Translations under genes and position numbers: made by a program | Origin: CAWJKP01 sp963843465 | GTDB taxonomy: Bacteria; Planctomycetota; Planctomycetia; Pirellulales; Thermoguttaceae | Direction: 5' to 3' | Assembly (NCBI GenBank): GCA_963843465.1 | Contig: CAWJKP010000005.1 | Span: forward strand, 186,001-250,000 | DNA: 64,000 bases | The notes under the pieces: generated by a model | What the model was told of the DNA's origin: nothing | What the model saw: the letters and a program-made list of their open reading frames with translations, nothing else | Database searches by the model: none | Shown: positions 8,517 through 17,630 of the stretch, piece by piece | Layout of the letters: each line of letters opens with the position of its first letter | Numbering within the stretch: the first letter of the stretch is position 1

Positions 8517-9460
8517 ATGGGATTTCCCGCCCGCCTCGGGCTGTTGCTGGCCGCGGGGCTGCTGATCTGCAGCGGATCAAGTTGCCACTGGCTGCCGCCG
8601 CCGCAAAACAACGTCTTCGGCGGCCCGGCCCTGCCGCCCTCGCCCACGCTGGAGCAGATCGCGGCCGTGGTCAATAACAACAGCGGGCAGATCCGCACGT
8701 TCGCCGCCAACCAGGCCACGCTCAGCGGACAGGGCTTCCCCTCGCTTCGCACGACGGTGCAATTTGAGCGGCCCGGGCGGTTGCGGCTGGTCGCCGGCAC
8801 GGCCCTGTTGGGGCCGGAGATCGACCTGGGGAGCAACGAGGAGATCTTTTGGATCTGGATCCGCCGCAACCAGCCGCCGGCCCTCTACTACTGCCGTCAC
8901 GACCAATATGCCGCCAGTCCGGCCCGGCGGACGCTGGGCGTCGACCCCCAGTGGCTCATCGAGGCGGCCGGGGTGACGGAGATCAATCCCAACCTGCCGC
9001 ACCAGGGCCCCACGCCGCTCGCCGGAGGGCGGTACGAGATCCGCCTGCAAGTCCCCTCGCCCGACGGACCCACGACCAAGATCCTGATTATCGACGGGCG
9101 GGGCCTGATCTTGGAGCAACACGAGTTCGACGCGCAAATGCAACTGATCGCCAGCGCCGTGAACCGTAGCCATCGCCGCGACCCGCGCTCTGGGCTGGTG
9201 ATGCCGCGGGTGGTCGAGATCAAGGCGCCCGCATGGGATTGTCCATGCGGTTGGACCTGGGCAACGTGGAGATCAACGGGCCGAACCTGGCAACGGCCAC
9301 CTGGTGGACCATGCCTCGCTACGAGGGCTGGCCGCCGGTCGATCTGTGTGATCCGAGCCTGCAATTCGGCCCGGCCGGTCCTCCGCAGGCTTACTCGTCT
9401 CCCTACCGTCCAGGCGATTGGCGAGGCCCGTCGGCGGCGTATCCGCAGCAACTCCGGTAG
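8517..9460 (+). pseudogene. LolA/LolB-like outer-membrane lipoprotein, frameshifted near its end
   Basis: A secreted lipoprotein with a signal peptide ending LLICSGSSC. The body (TLEQIAAVVNNNSGQIRTF, then LSGQGFPSLRTTVQFERPGR and later beta-rich segments) resembles the LolA/LolB or DUF4292-like lipid-binding fold. The main frame loses sense after VVEIKAP near 9230. The continuation GLSMRLDLGNVEINGPNL is in another frame and ends at 9460, so one base seems missing. Whether the lesion is real is unknown. The repeat that abuts the ATG could have replaced the native leader. The TAG stop belongs to the GTAG end of another repeat. Confidence 0.75.
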
Positions 9461-9520
9461 GTTATGCTTTAGCATAACATCTCACCGTAGAATACGTTGT
9501 GTTATGCTAAAGCATGACCT
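9457..9520. repeat. Palindromic repeat, GTAGGTTATGCTTTAG family
   Basis: GTAGGTTATGCTTTAGCATA on the left and GTTATGCTAAAGCATGACC on the right form an inverted repeat, and each arm is itself a hairpin (GTTATGCT/AGCATAAC). The GTAG provides the stop of the preceding gene. A solo half-copy lies at 12214-12235, where it does the same for the propeller gene. Confidence 0.8.
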
Positions 9521-9544
9521 GCGCGTTCCGGAGAAGCCGATCCG

Positions 9545-12217
9545 ATGAAAGCCTGCCTCGCTCTGCTTGTGTCTTTCCTTCTCGCCCTGCACGCGGGCGG
9601 CGCCGCGGCGGAGGATTGGCTGCAACTGAAGTTCGACAGCCGGCACTCGGGCAATGCGGCCGATCACAAGATCTCGATGCCGCTGGGCCTGGTTGCGGCG
9701 GCGCCCTTGACCGATGCGATCTTCACGGCGCCGGTGCTGGCCGAAGGCCGGGTTTACGCGGTCGACGGGGCGGGCGTGGCCTTCTGCCTGGATGCGACGA
9801 CGCTCCGCGTGATCTGGAAGGTGGCCACGCGCGGCGGCGGCAGAAACTGCAACAACGTCTGCTCGCCGGCCCTGGCGGGCCGCTACCTGCACTTCGGCAC
9901 CATGGCCGGCGACTACTACGTCCTCGATGCGGCTACAGGCAACGTGGTCCGCCGGATCGACTGCGGCGAGCCCATCTTCAGCACACCGGTGGTCGGCAAC
10001 TCGCGGGTCTACTTCGCCACGCTCGGCTCCCAGGTCTTCGCCCTCACGCCCGAAGGCCAGGTCGCCTGGAAATGGGACTTCGTGCGTCAGCGCCTGGGCT
10101 TCTCCGGCAACCGCTGGAGCGGGGCCGAGTGGGGCCGGTTTCTCAAAGGCCGCGTGACCAACCGCCAACAGTTCCTCTGCTCCCGCGACATGGCGCTGGA
10201 CGGCCGCACGCTCGTCGTGCCGGCCGGCGGCTCGCTGGTCTGGCTGGAAGACCTCGGCCCACAAGCCAAAGTCCGCCGGATACACTGCCAATACACCGCC
10301 ACGCTCGGCCTTTCCATCGGCGCCGACGGCACCGTCTACCGGCAGTGGCATTTTCTCGACAATGAAGGCCAGGTCGATCTGCTGCGGCCCGAGCGGGTCG
10401 GTCTGCACGAGGTCATCGAGCGGTCGGGAGGCAAGCTTGTCGATATCGACGACGACATCGAGCGGATCGTTCTGGGGAGCAAGGAGGGCGTGGACTGTGT
10501 CGCCGGCACCAAGACCAACTCGCAGGGCCCGCTGTTGAGCTTCGCTTCCGTGAGCCTCCGCGGCGAGGACGTCTATCGCTGCCGGCCCGAGGAAGGCTTC
10601 GGCCTGTGCAGGCACTCCCCGGGCCGCAAGCCGCAGACGTTCGAGGGTTGCTATCCGTCCATCGCCTCGCCGGTCCTGGCCGGGGACAAGGCCGTCTATG
10701 GTGGGCTGGACGGCGCGATCTACGTCGTGCCGCTTGCGGGAGGCCCGGCCTGGTCGTTTTCGACGGCCTTCGGGGCGCCGATCTCCGCGCCGGCCGCCGT
10801 CTGCGACGGCCGCATCTATTGCGGCTGCGAGGACGGCTATCTTTACGCGCTGGGGCCCGGGGGCAAGGCGCCGCTGCCCACGCAGGATCAGCAGTTGTGG
10901 CGGGTTCGCAGCCCGCTAGCCAGTCCGCCGGGCGATCGCGCCAAAGACCGCTTCACCAGTTTCAGCGACTGGGGCAACACCAATCAGCAGGACCAGGCGG
11001 TCCGGCCGCCGTTTGCGTTGCACTGGATCCGCCGCTACGAAGGCACCACCAAGCACTTCTCTTCCTTTGGCGGCGGACGGATGTATACCCACACGGCCGA
11101 AGGCATGATCTTCGCCGTCGAGGAGGAGACCGGCCGGCTTCTCTGGCGGCGATACTTCCCCGGGGTCCACATTTCTTACACCACGCCGCTCTACTATCAC
11201 GAGCGTCTTCTGGTCCCGCAAGCCGGCCTTGCGGCCTGCCGCTTGCGCTGCCTGGACGCGGCCACGGGAAAGCTCCTCTGGGAGTCGCCCTTCTCCGGCT
11301 CGCCGAGCTGGAACCGGCAGTCGCCGCCGATCGTCGACAAGAACCTGGCAATCTACGCGTTCAGCACGGGCAAGTACGGTCCCTACGCCCCGGCCGACCA
11401 GCCGATGCGGTGGCTGTTCGGGCATGGGAGCATCAAGGGGTTCCCGGCCAGCCACACGCCGCTGGTGCGGGCCTACGATCTGGAGACGGGCAAGGAAGTC
11501 TGGACCCGGGATTTCTCGGCCTACGGTTGCGGCGGCGACGACGCCGGCATCTGCCTGATGGACGGGCGCCTCTACTATTCCTCTTTCTTCGGCGTCTCGC
11601 CCCGGCTGCGCTCGGGCCAGCCCGGACCGCAGGGAATCACGGCGGCCATCGAGCCCCAGACGGGGAAGATCGACTGGGTTTCGACGCGGTATTCCGTCCG
11701 CAGCGGCGCGACGATCTCGGGCAAGGACGGCCGGCTCTACCTGGGCGGATACAGCCCGCCGCCCGGCAGCCGGCATTGTTACGTCTGGTGCCTGAACGCC
11801 AAGGACGGCTCGCTGGTCTGGCAATCGGAGCCGCTGGAGGGCGCGATTCACGTGGTCTCGATCGGTCCGAAGTCACTCTTTGCCCACGCCCAATACAAGG
11901 ACAGCTACCTCCTGGACAAGGAGACGGGGAAGATCCGCTCTACGCTTGCCCACGGTTACAAGTGTACCCGCCTCACCTTTTCCGGCTCCTGCATGTTGGG
12001 GCCCGCGATGGACGTCTACGAGTTGTCCGGCAACGGCAGCGCGCGGTTACTCAGCACGGGGCCGCGGATGGACCCCAGCGAGTGCATTGGGGCTTGCGTC
12101 TCCAACGGCCGGATCTTCTACACCGGCCATGGCGCGGGGTTACAGGCTTCGGCGGTCTATGGCGAGGAGGCCAAATCCGCAGCCACGGAGCCGATCGGGT
12201 CGCCGGGGACGGAGTAG
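9545..12217 (+). CDS. Secreted PQQ-like beta-propeller repeat protein
   Basis: An 890-residue exported protein with a signal peptide (MKACLALLVSFLLALHAGG, cleavage near AAAEDW). The mature part holds many propeller blades of the PQQ or YVTN type, recognisable by recurring segments such as VYAVDGAGVAFCLDATTLRV, LDAATGNVVRRIDCG, LDAATGKLLWESPF and LDKETGKIRSTL. No dehydrogenase heme or calcium motif is apparent, so it is a binding or scaffold propeller and not a clear quinoprotein oxidase. Such proteins are abundant in planctomycetes, often near polysaccharide metabolism. The TAG stop coincides with the GTAG end of a palindromic repeat. Confidence 0.88.
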   Translation: MKACLALLVSFLLALHAGGAAAEDWLQLKFDSRHSGNAADHKISMPLGLVAAAPLTDAIFTAPVLAEGRVYAVDGAGVAFCLDATTLRVIWKVATRGGGRNCNNVCSPALAGRYLHFGTMAGDYYVLDAATGNVVRRIDCGEPIFSTPVVGNSRVYFATLGSQVFALTPEGQVAWKWDFVRQRLGFSGNRWSGAEWGRFLKGRVTNRQQFLCSRDMALDGRTLVVPAGGSLVWLEDLGPQAKVRRIHCQYTATLGLSIGADGTVYRQWHFLDNEGQVDLLRPERVGLHEVIERSGGKLVDIDDDIERIVLGSKEGVDCVAGTKTNSQGPLLSFASVSLRGEDVYRCRPEEGFGLCRHSPGRKPQTFEGCYPSIASPVLAGDKAVYGGLDGAIYVVPLAGGPAWSFSTAFGAPISAPAAVCDGRIYCGCEDGYLYALGPGGKAPLPTQDQQLWRVRSPLASPPGDRAKDRFTSFSDWGNTNQQDQAVRPPFALHWIRRYEGTTKHFSSFGGGRMYTHTAEGMIFAVEEETGRLLWRRYFPGVHISYTTPLYYHERLLVPQAGLAACRLRCLDAATGKLLWESPFSGSPSWNRQSPPIVDKNLAIYAFSTGKYGPYAPADQPMRWLFGHGSIKGFPASHTPLVRAYDLETGKEVWTRDFSAYGCGGDDAGICLMDGRLYYSSFFGVSPRLRSGQPGPQGITAAIEPQTGKIDWVSTRYSVRSGATISGKDGRLYLGGYSPPPGSRHCYVWCLNAKDGSLVWQSEPLEGAIHVVSIGPKSLFAHAQYKDSYLLDKETGKIRSTLAHGYKCTRLTFSGSCMLGPAMDVYELSGNGSARLLSTGPRMDPSECIGACVSNGRIFYTGHGAGLQASAVYGEEAKSAATEPIGSPGTE

Positions 12218-12235
12218 GTTATGCTTGAGGATAAC
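12214..12235. repeat. Solo half of the GTAGGTTATGCT repeat
   Basis: GTAGGTTATGCTTGAGGATA immediately follows and overlaps the stop of the propeller gene. The rest of the gap to 12426 holds no gene or structure I can support. Confidence 0.6.
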
Positions 12236-12426
12236 ACAACACTTTTGGGGCCAAGGTGTGATGCGCCCGCCCTTCGCGAGCCCGAAGAATGGGTGGTTTC
12301 CTGGGATTTTCAGAAATCTGCCGCTGACAAGGGAAATCACGCGAAAGGTCAAGACAGCGGATCCCATCGCTTGCCAACACGCGACGAACCAATGCATTGC
12401 TTGTCCGCTTCCGGCTTCCCATTAGG

Positions 12427-12957
12427 CTAGGCGACGGTCCACGGCACCCCCGCCATAGGGGTGTTTGCGATATTCAGAACCCGCGGATTCGGATCGATGG
12501 CATGGACCAGTTGCCTGAGTTGTTGGAGGACGCCGGCCGGAAATCCGGCGGGAAACAACGCCGAGTGTGGCCCCGTGTGAGGTTCCAAGTGCAGCACGAG
12601 CCGTTTGGCTGGCACCGACAACGCGCTGATCGCGTGGGTTTTCTCGGACGCTACGGCCGCATTAGCGGCGGCGTGTATCAGTCCGGCCAAGGTATGCGTG
12701 GCCTTGTCTGCCACTGTCTGCGCCAGTCCGCCGATATTCGACGGGTGGGGCGGCTTGGTGATAATGCGAAAGTCCTTCGCTTCAATCAGCCATGTGGTGA
12801 TCGGGGCCGCCGCGCTCTCAATGGCTACCACGTCTACGGCCTTCTGGCCGCCGCCTGCGTTCCAGACCATCGTGTAATGTTGCCAAGCGTCATAGCGCTG
12901 CGCCGAGATCGTCGGCGCAAAGTTGAATTGCAGCGAATCGACCTGAAGAACGGGCAT
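12427..12957 (-). CDS. PD-(D/E)xK nuclease-like partner of an ATPase
   Basis: A 176-residue protein of unassigned family. Residues 40-61 read AVDVVAIES...TTWLIEAKDF, giving an Asp (D42) followed at a suitable distance by E59-A-K61. That is the core of the PD-(D/E)xK nuclease fold, with LAQTVADKATHTL as a plausible following helix carrying a Gln. Strand-helix order fits. It starts 7 bases after the ATPase gene, so it is almost certainly co-transcribed and works with it. ATPase plus small nuclease pairs are common in anti-phage systems. The nuclease assignment is inferred from motif, not a search. Confidence 0.6.
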   Translation of the reverse strand: MPVLQVDSLQFNFAPTISAQRYDAWQHYTMVWNAGGGQKAVDVVAIESAAAPITTWLIEAKDFRIITKPPHPSNIGGLAQTVADKATHTLAGLIHAAANAAVASEKTHAISALSVPAKRLVLHLEPHTGPHSALFPAGFPAGVLQQLRQLVHAIDPNPRVLNIANTPMAGVPWTVA

Positions 12958-12964
12958 TGTAGGC

Positions 12965-14053
12965 CTACTCCGTCCCGGTGTTAGTCGTTGGCGTGAGGGG
13001 CACGCCCATCTCGGTGTCCACGTAGCGCTCTGATTGCTGCAAGTCTTCGTCTAGAGCGGCGATACTTCCTATCTCGTCCATCGTCCGTCCTTGCTGCACG
13101 ATCGCCGCCCCTTCCTCACCGATGTGAAGACCGAAGCAGTGCGTGTCTAGATTCGTGAATTCCCGCTGTTGCAGGATATGCAGTTCACGCAAGAGGAACA
13201 GGCTGTGCGTGGCCAAGAAAACCTGAATGCCGCCTTGCGCAATTCTTAGAATGGTTTTCGCAACAGTCTTGACGATCTTGGGGTTGAGATTGGAATCGGG
13301 TTCGTCCCAAAATAGATAGCCTTTGTCGAGGAGCGAACCGGTCGCAATCAGACGCGCAATGGTTGCGAGTTTCCGCAGGCCCTCCGCAACAAGGTGCATT
13401 TCCATCGAGCCGGAGTCCAGATTGAGATAGAACCGGCCCGATTTGTCCAATTCAACACTGCCCCCCATGGCCTCTTCGAGGGGAGCTAGCAGTTGCCTGA
13501 TGCGAGCTTCGCGCGGCCCCTTTGCCAGAGGCGCGTCGAGGAGAATGCACGTATCCCGCCAGGTTTCCTCGAACGCGAGGTGTGTCGTCTCGTAGAGGGA
13601 GACAAAGCCCGGACAAATCGTTAGTAGTTCACGCGTTGGGAGGAAGATCGGCAGCTTCTCCGCTCGTGCGGAGGGAGTCGTTTCGATCGTCACCTCGGTC
13701 TTTGCCACCGTCGAAAACGTGAATTCCAGGTTCAGGTTCGCTTCGTGGAACGCATACGACAACCAACATTTGCTGCGGCCGCGCTGGCGCCGAACCAGAC
13801 GCCAAAGGCCATCTGGACGAAATACGGCCTTCAGTTTGTCTGCCAAGGCCGTCTGTAGCCGAGCTTTGGTTGGAGAACCGGTTCCGCCATCCTGCTCGCG
13901 CGCCGCACTCACGGCGATGGCGGCGTAGGCCGCCTTGAGGATGTGCGATTTGCCCGCACCATTCTCGCCGACGATGACATTCAGGTTCTTCCCAAACGTG
14001 AAGCGCGAGTCAGAAAAGACCGTGAAGTTTTTCAGATGAAGTGATTTCAGCAT
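12965..14053 (-). CDS. AAA/ABC-type ATPase of a defence-like pair
   Basis: A 362-residue SMC/RecF-like ATPase. The N-terminus LKSLHLKNFTVF leads to the Walker A motif GENGAGKS (residues 29-36). The C-terminal half has a signature-like LVAEGLRKLATIARLI, Walker B YLFWDEPDSNLNP, and the H-loop QVFLATHSLFLLREL. That is the OLD/AAA_15 type of ATPase. Length and motifs appear intact. It precedes a small PD-(D/E)xK-like gene. GC content is visibly lower than in the housekeeping neighbours, consistent with transfer. Confidence 0.85.
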   Translation of the reverse strand: MLKSLHLKNFTVFSDSRFTFGKNLNVIVGENGAGKSHILKAAYAAIAVSAAREQDGGTGSPTKARLQTALADKLKAVFRPDGLWRLVRRQRGRSKCWLSYAFHEANLNLEFTFSTVAKTEVTIETTPSARAEKLPIFLPTRELLTICPGFVSLYETTHLAFEETWRDTCILLDAPLAKGPREARIRQLLAPLEEAMGGSVELDKSGRFYLNLDSGSMEMHLVAEGLRKLATIARLIATGSLLDKGYLFWDEPDSNLNPKIVKTVAKTILRIAQGGIQVFLATHSLFLLRELHILQQREFTNLDTHCFGLHIGEEGAAIVQQGRTMDEIGSIAALDEDLQQSERYVDTEMGVPLTPTTNTGTE

Positions 14054-14221
14054 AGTAGCCGTAACCTATTTCTGGAATATGAGTTAGGGTGGATTCGCCA
14101 CGCCAACTGGCCATGGCCAGTTTGTCAACGTCCCGAGAAGCCATTATCCAGGTTCGTTCTCGGGACCGCAACAGGCCGGTTCCTGTCGCCCTCGTTCTCC
14201 CTTCCGCTTCAAGGGCATTCC

Positions 14222-15334
14222 CTACGCCGGCGCTTCCCAGCGGCGCCCGCTGGAGGAACGGTACATGGCCTCCATCACGCTCACCCGCGCGGTCGCCTCG
14301 CGGGGAGTGACCAGGCCGAGATCGGGCTTGCCGGCTACGGCCGCGAGAAACATCTCCAGCGGCGGCGGCGAGGCCGGCGGCAGCTTTGTCAAAGGCTTCT
14401 GACCGTCGGCCCCGGCAACCTTGGCGGAGTTGAAGTAGAGCTTGCCCTGGAAGATCGAGGCATGGCCCTCGGTGCCGGCGATCTCCAGCGACAGCGGATT
14501 GTCGACGTCGACCCAGCCGGCTGCCAGCGTGCCCGTCACGCCGCTCTTGAAGCGGATCAATGCCTCGCCGCATTCGTCGCAGGGGCCGTAGCGGCCGGTG
14601 ACCACCTTGATCTCGGCCGTCACCGCCTCCACGTCGCCGATCAACCACATGAGGATGTCCAGGGAGTGCGTCCCCAGGTCGCCGAAGCCGCCGCAGCCGG
14701 CAGTCTTGGGGTCGGCCATCCAACGCCATTCGCCATCGAACCAGCCGCCCAGCGAGCCGTTGTGGCAGTTCGAGCCGCGGATGCGGGTGATCTTGCCCAG
14801 CGTGCCCCGGGCGATCTCCTGCTTGAGGAACAGGTGCTCGGGCGCGGTCCGCATGAAGTAGCCGGTGGTGAACCGCAGCCCGGCCTGCTCGATAGCCTCG
14901 GCCATTCGGCGGCTCTCGACCGCGGAGACGCCCAAGGGTTTCTCCACGAAGAGGTGCTTGCCGGCCTTCGCCCCGGCCAGCACCAGCCGCTGGTGCAGGT
15001 TGGTCTGCGAGCAGACGACCGCGGCTTTGACCTGCGGGTCGGCCCAAACGGCGGCCTCGTCCGATACGGCTGTGCCGCCCAGCTCGTCGGCCCACTTCTT
15101 CGCCCGCGTGGCGTCGGTATCCCAGACGTACTTCACCCGCACGTCCTCGTGGGCCTTGAGGATGCGGATGTAGCCAGGCGTGTGGATGTGGGCGCAGCCG
15201 ACCACCGCCAGGGTCGTCTTGCCGGCCGGCTCGTCCGCCGCAGCGGCGACAGCCACGGTGGGCACCGCCGCCAGCGCGGCGCCGGCGGCTCCCAAGTGTT
15301 GTACAAAAGTCCTGCGGGTCAGCGGCCTGTTCAT
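14222..15334 (-). CDS. Gfo/Idh/MocA family oxidoreductase with Tat signal
   Basis: A 370-residue NAD(P)-dependent sugar-type oxidoreductase. I start it at the methionine of MNRPLTRRTFVQHLGAAGAA, a twin-arginine export signal, so it acts outside the cytoplasm with its cofactor already bound. The Rossmann part has a variant of the usual GxGxxG (AVVGCAHIHTPGY), then VEKPLGVSAVES carrying the conserved EKP lysine, and GGGFGDLGTHSLDILMWLIG-like segments (FGDLGTHSLDI) with the His of the catalytic pair. The substrate is unknown. Exported members of this family are numerous in planctomycetes. It sits between two defence-like pairs, perhaps by chance. Confidence 0.9.
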   Translation of the reverse strand: MNRPLTRRTFVQHLGAAGAALAAVPTVAVAAAADEPAGKTTLAVVGCAHIHTPGYIRILKAHEDVRVKYVWDTDATRAKKWADELGGTAVSDEAAVWADPQVKAAVVCSQTNLHQRLVLAGAKAGKHLFVEKPLGVSAVESRRMAEAIEQAGLRFTTGYFMRTAPEHLFLKQEIARGTLGKITRIRGSNCHNGSLGGWFDGEWRWMADPKTAGCGGFGDLGTHSLDILMWLIGDVEAVTAEIKVVTGRYGPCDECGEALIRFKSGVTGTLAAGWVDVDNPLSLEIAGTEGHASIFQGKLYFNSAKVAGADGQKPLTKLPPASPPPLEMFLAAVAGKPDLGLVTPREATARVSVMEAMYRSSSGRRWEAPA

Positions 15335-15431
15335 GGTCGAGGTTCTCGCTTCGCGGGGTGCTGAAATCACAGAGTTGCCGAACGTATCCGGTCCAAGGTA
15401 CGTTGCCACGGACGGCGGAACAACTGGAATG

Positions 15432-16049
15432 TCAGCCGGGAAGCAGCTTCCTCACGATCTTATAGGCGTGGGAGCCGGTCTTCTGGGGCCAACGGTCGCC
15501 AGGAGACTGATCGAGTTTCTCTGCGCGACCAACCGCGACGGCAGCATTTTCCAGCGAGAAGTGCCCCGGATCGACGCGCCGCTTGCTATACTTCCCCAAC
15601 TGCTTCAGGCGTTGAACCACTTCCTTGCACCTCTTGAACCCTTCGCCCGCGTCGAGGTCCGTCAGGTGAAGAAGGAGCCATATTTCGAAACACGGGTTGC
15701 TGTGCGCCAGCTTGAACCCCTTTTGGGTGGCCTGAGTACAAACATGGTTGAAGTTGGCGATATGGTTGGGCTCCACCCAGTGGTCCGTGTCAAGCATGAG
15801 CCAACGCTCGTCGTCTTCCGTTAGCTCGAATTCCTTGACGTAGTCGTCTAAGCGCGTGAGCACGTGATCCGGCGCAGACCGACAGTCCTCCGTTGGCAAG
15901 ACGAGCACGTGGATCCGCCCATCCGCGAAGATACGGAAATACTGGTCCGGAGCATAGGTGTCTTCCGTTGCGATTACAAAGAGACGATCATCCCTGTATT
16001 TCTTGTCTTCGCGGGTCAAGGGACGCGGCTTCTTCGAGCGGAGGTTCAT
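15432..16049 (-). CDS. RloB-like protein (Toprim-like fold)
   Basis: A 205-residue protein matching the RloB family by its segments: an N-terminal FVIATEDTYAPDQYFRIF, a central LMLDTDHW with the DxD-type acidic pair, and the diagnostic NPCFEIWLLLHL. In the family this fold resembles Toprim/DUF4435 nucleases. The ATG overlaps the stop of the upstream ATPase by four bases (ATGA), so the two are translationally coupled. RloA/RloB-type pairs (the AbiL type in lactococci) are regarded as phage-defence loci. The activity is not proven by sequence alone. Confidence 0.85.
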   Translation of the reverse strand: MNLRSKKPRPLTREDKKYRDDRLFVIATEDTYAPDQYFRIFADGRIHVLVLPTEDCRSAPDHVLTRLDDYVKEFELTEDDERWLMLDTDHWVEPNHIANFNHVCTQATQKGFKLAHSNPCFEIWLLLHLTDLDAGEGFKRCKEVVQRLKQLGKYSKRRVDPGHFSLENAAVAVGRAEKLDQSPGDRWPQKTGSHAYKIVRKLLPG

Positions 16050-17434
16050 GCCTCTGGCTCCGCAGCGGCCTGTTCTTCAATCAAATGATCGATGCCACCG
16101 AGAAAGGGGATCGCACCGAACCTTCCCGCAAGGTACCCTTTCTCCACTCGTAGATCATTTCGGACCTTGAAGTCGGCCAACGAATAGAGATGCGTGGCGC
16201 CGTTCTTGTCCTTTTCGGCAAACCAGATACCGTCGCGACGCACAAGATCCAGATCAAGCAACGTGGATTCGTGCGTTGTGAATATTAGCTGACTATCCGC
16301 ACCACGCACGGCCTTCAGGAAGAATTCGATGAACTTCCTCGCGAGCATGGGATGCATGCTCCTCTCAAGTTCGTCAATCACAAAAACCGTGCTTTCCGTT
16401 GTAATCCTGTAGAGAGCCGGCAAGAGATTGAGCAAACGCCGCGATCCGTCGGACTCCTCCCGAAGGGGAAGTTTGACCATATTCCCGGTCGCTGAGTCGT
16501 GCAATGCCCCAATGTTGCGGACCGTGATCACATTCTTTCTGGATTTATCAACGAACATCTCCCCGCCCTGCGGACCTTGAATGACAATATCGCCGTCTTG
16601 GGGCAGATGGTCAAGTAAGTTCTCCAGAACGTTTGAAGAGGACTTGAATAACTCAGACCTCGGTATTTCGCGAGTCTGCACGTCCAGACCCGCAATGCCG
16701 GTGCTGGCCTCGCGTAGAAACCGACCGGCGAACTCTACAAACCTCTCGTCCGTGGCGATCGTCTCTGCAAGCCTCCCGAACGGCGAATCGGGCTCGATGA
16801 CTTGAAGAGTGGATTTGAACCAGTTGACCACTCGTTGAAAGTGAGGACCCTGTGCATTGGGATCGTCCAGGTTCACGACTTCTGTGAGGAACAACTGATT
16901 TGGTCGAGCACCGACTTCCGCAAGCGCCCGTATCTTTTGGGGAAAACTTGTATCCTTAGCCGTTGGTGCAAGAGTGACCGTAACGGTTCCATCTTCCTTG
17001 CTAATCCGGGTGAATAGGTTTTGCTCCTTCTTCCCCTTATAAACAGCGAGCCATTCCTCGTGGATTCGATCGGCGTCGTAGGACATTCCATAGCGGAAGA
17101 CTTCGCCCTTCTCGATGAACTGCAATTCAAGCGAACTCGGCTTGTTTGGGGATTCGCCGTCCATAACGAATGGCGTGTAGGAGATCGGCTTGCCCGGCGG
17201 CGTACCACGGAGAACTAGGTGCTCCAAAAGACGGATCGCTCGGACGAGATTCGACTTTCCAGCCCCGTTCGCACCGTATAACGAAGCGACGCGGAGAACA
17301 TGCTCCCCGGTCCCCGTAATTTCACGGCAGTGCGGAGACCCGCGCGTTGCGCCGAGACGAGTGGAAGCCAGCAAGTTTAGCGTCTCTTCGGCTTTGAATG
17401 AGCGGAAGTTCTCCACGGAGAATGAGATAAGCAT
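16046..17434 (-). CDS. RloA-like ATP-binding protein (AAA_15)
   Basis: A 462-residue ATPase starting at MLISFSVENFRSFK, preferred over a start 11 codons earlier because this is the family N-terminus. Walker A GANGAGKS (54-61), signature region LREESDGSRRLLNLLPALY, Walker B VFVIDELERSMHP and H-loop LIFTTHES are all there. The C-terminal RNDLRVEKGYLAGRFGAIP block is typical of RloA/AbiLi proteins. It is the first gene of an operon with the RloB-like protein. It likely senses phage components or DNA and licenses RloB. Confidence 0.88.
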   Translation of the reverse strand: MLISFSVENFRSFKAEETLNLLASTRLGATRGSPHCREITGTGEHVLRVASLYGANGAGKSNLVRAIRLLEHLVLRGTPPGKPISYTPFVMDGESPNKPSSLELQFIEKGEVFRYGMSYDADRIHEEWLAVYKGKKEQNLFTRISKEDGTVTVTLAPTAKDTSFPQKIRALAEVGARPNQLFLTEVVNLDDPNAQGPHFQRVVNWFKSTLQVIEPDSPFGRLAETIATDERFVEFAGRFLREASTGIAGLDVQTREIPRSELFKSSSNVLENLLDHLPQDGDIVIQGPQGGEMFVDKSRKNVITVRNIGALHDSATGNMVKLPLREESDGSRRLLNLLPALYRITTESTVFVIDELERSMHPMLARKFIEFFLKAVRGADSQLIFTTHESTLLDLDLVRRDGIWFAEKDKNGATHLYSLADFKVRNDLRVEKGYLAGRFGAIPFLGGIDHLIEEQAAAEPEA

Positions 17435-17630
17435 ACTGACACCTTTCGTGACATTTCCGCAATACACTTGTTGTTTCGTGGCCTATTAGAGCCTAGCACA
17501 CGGAACCCATACGATATTATCACAGATACCGGCGCCATGGCAAGGGTGCTCCCGGGGGCGTCTGGAAAAAAGAAAATCCCATTTTCGCCGAACGAGAAGT
17601 ACGGCCCCCCCATTTGTTTCATGGCGGGTC

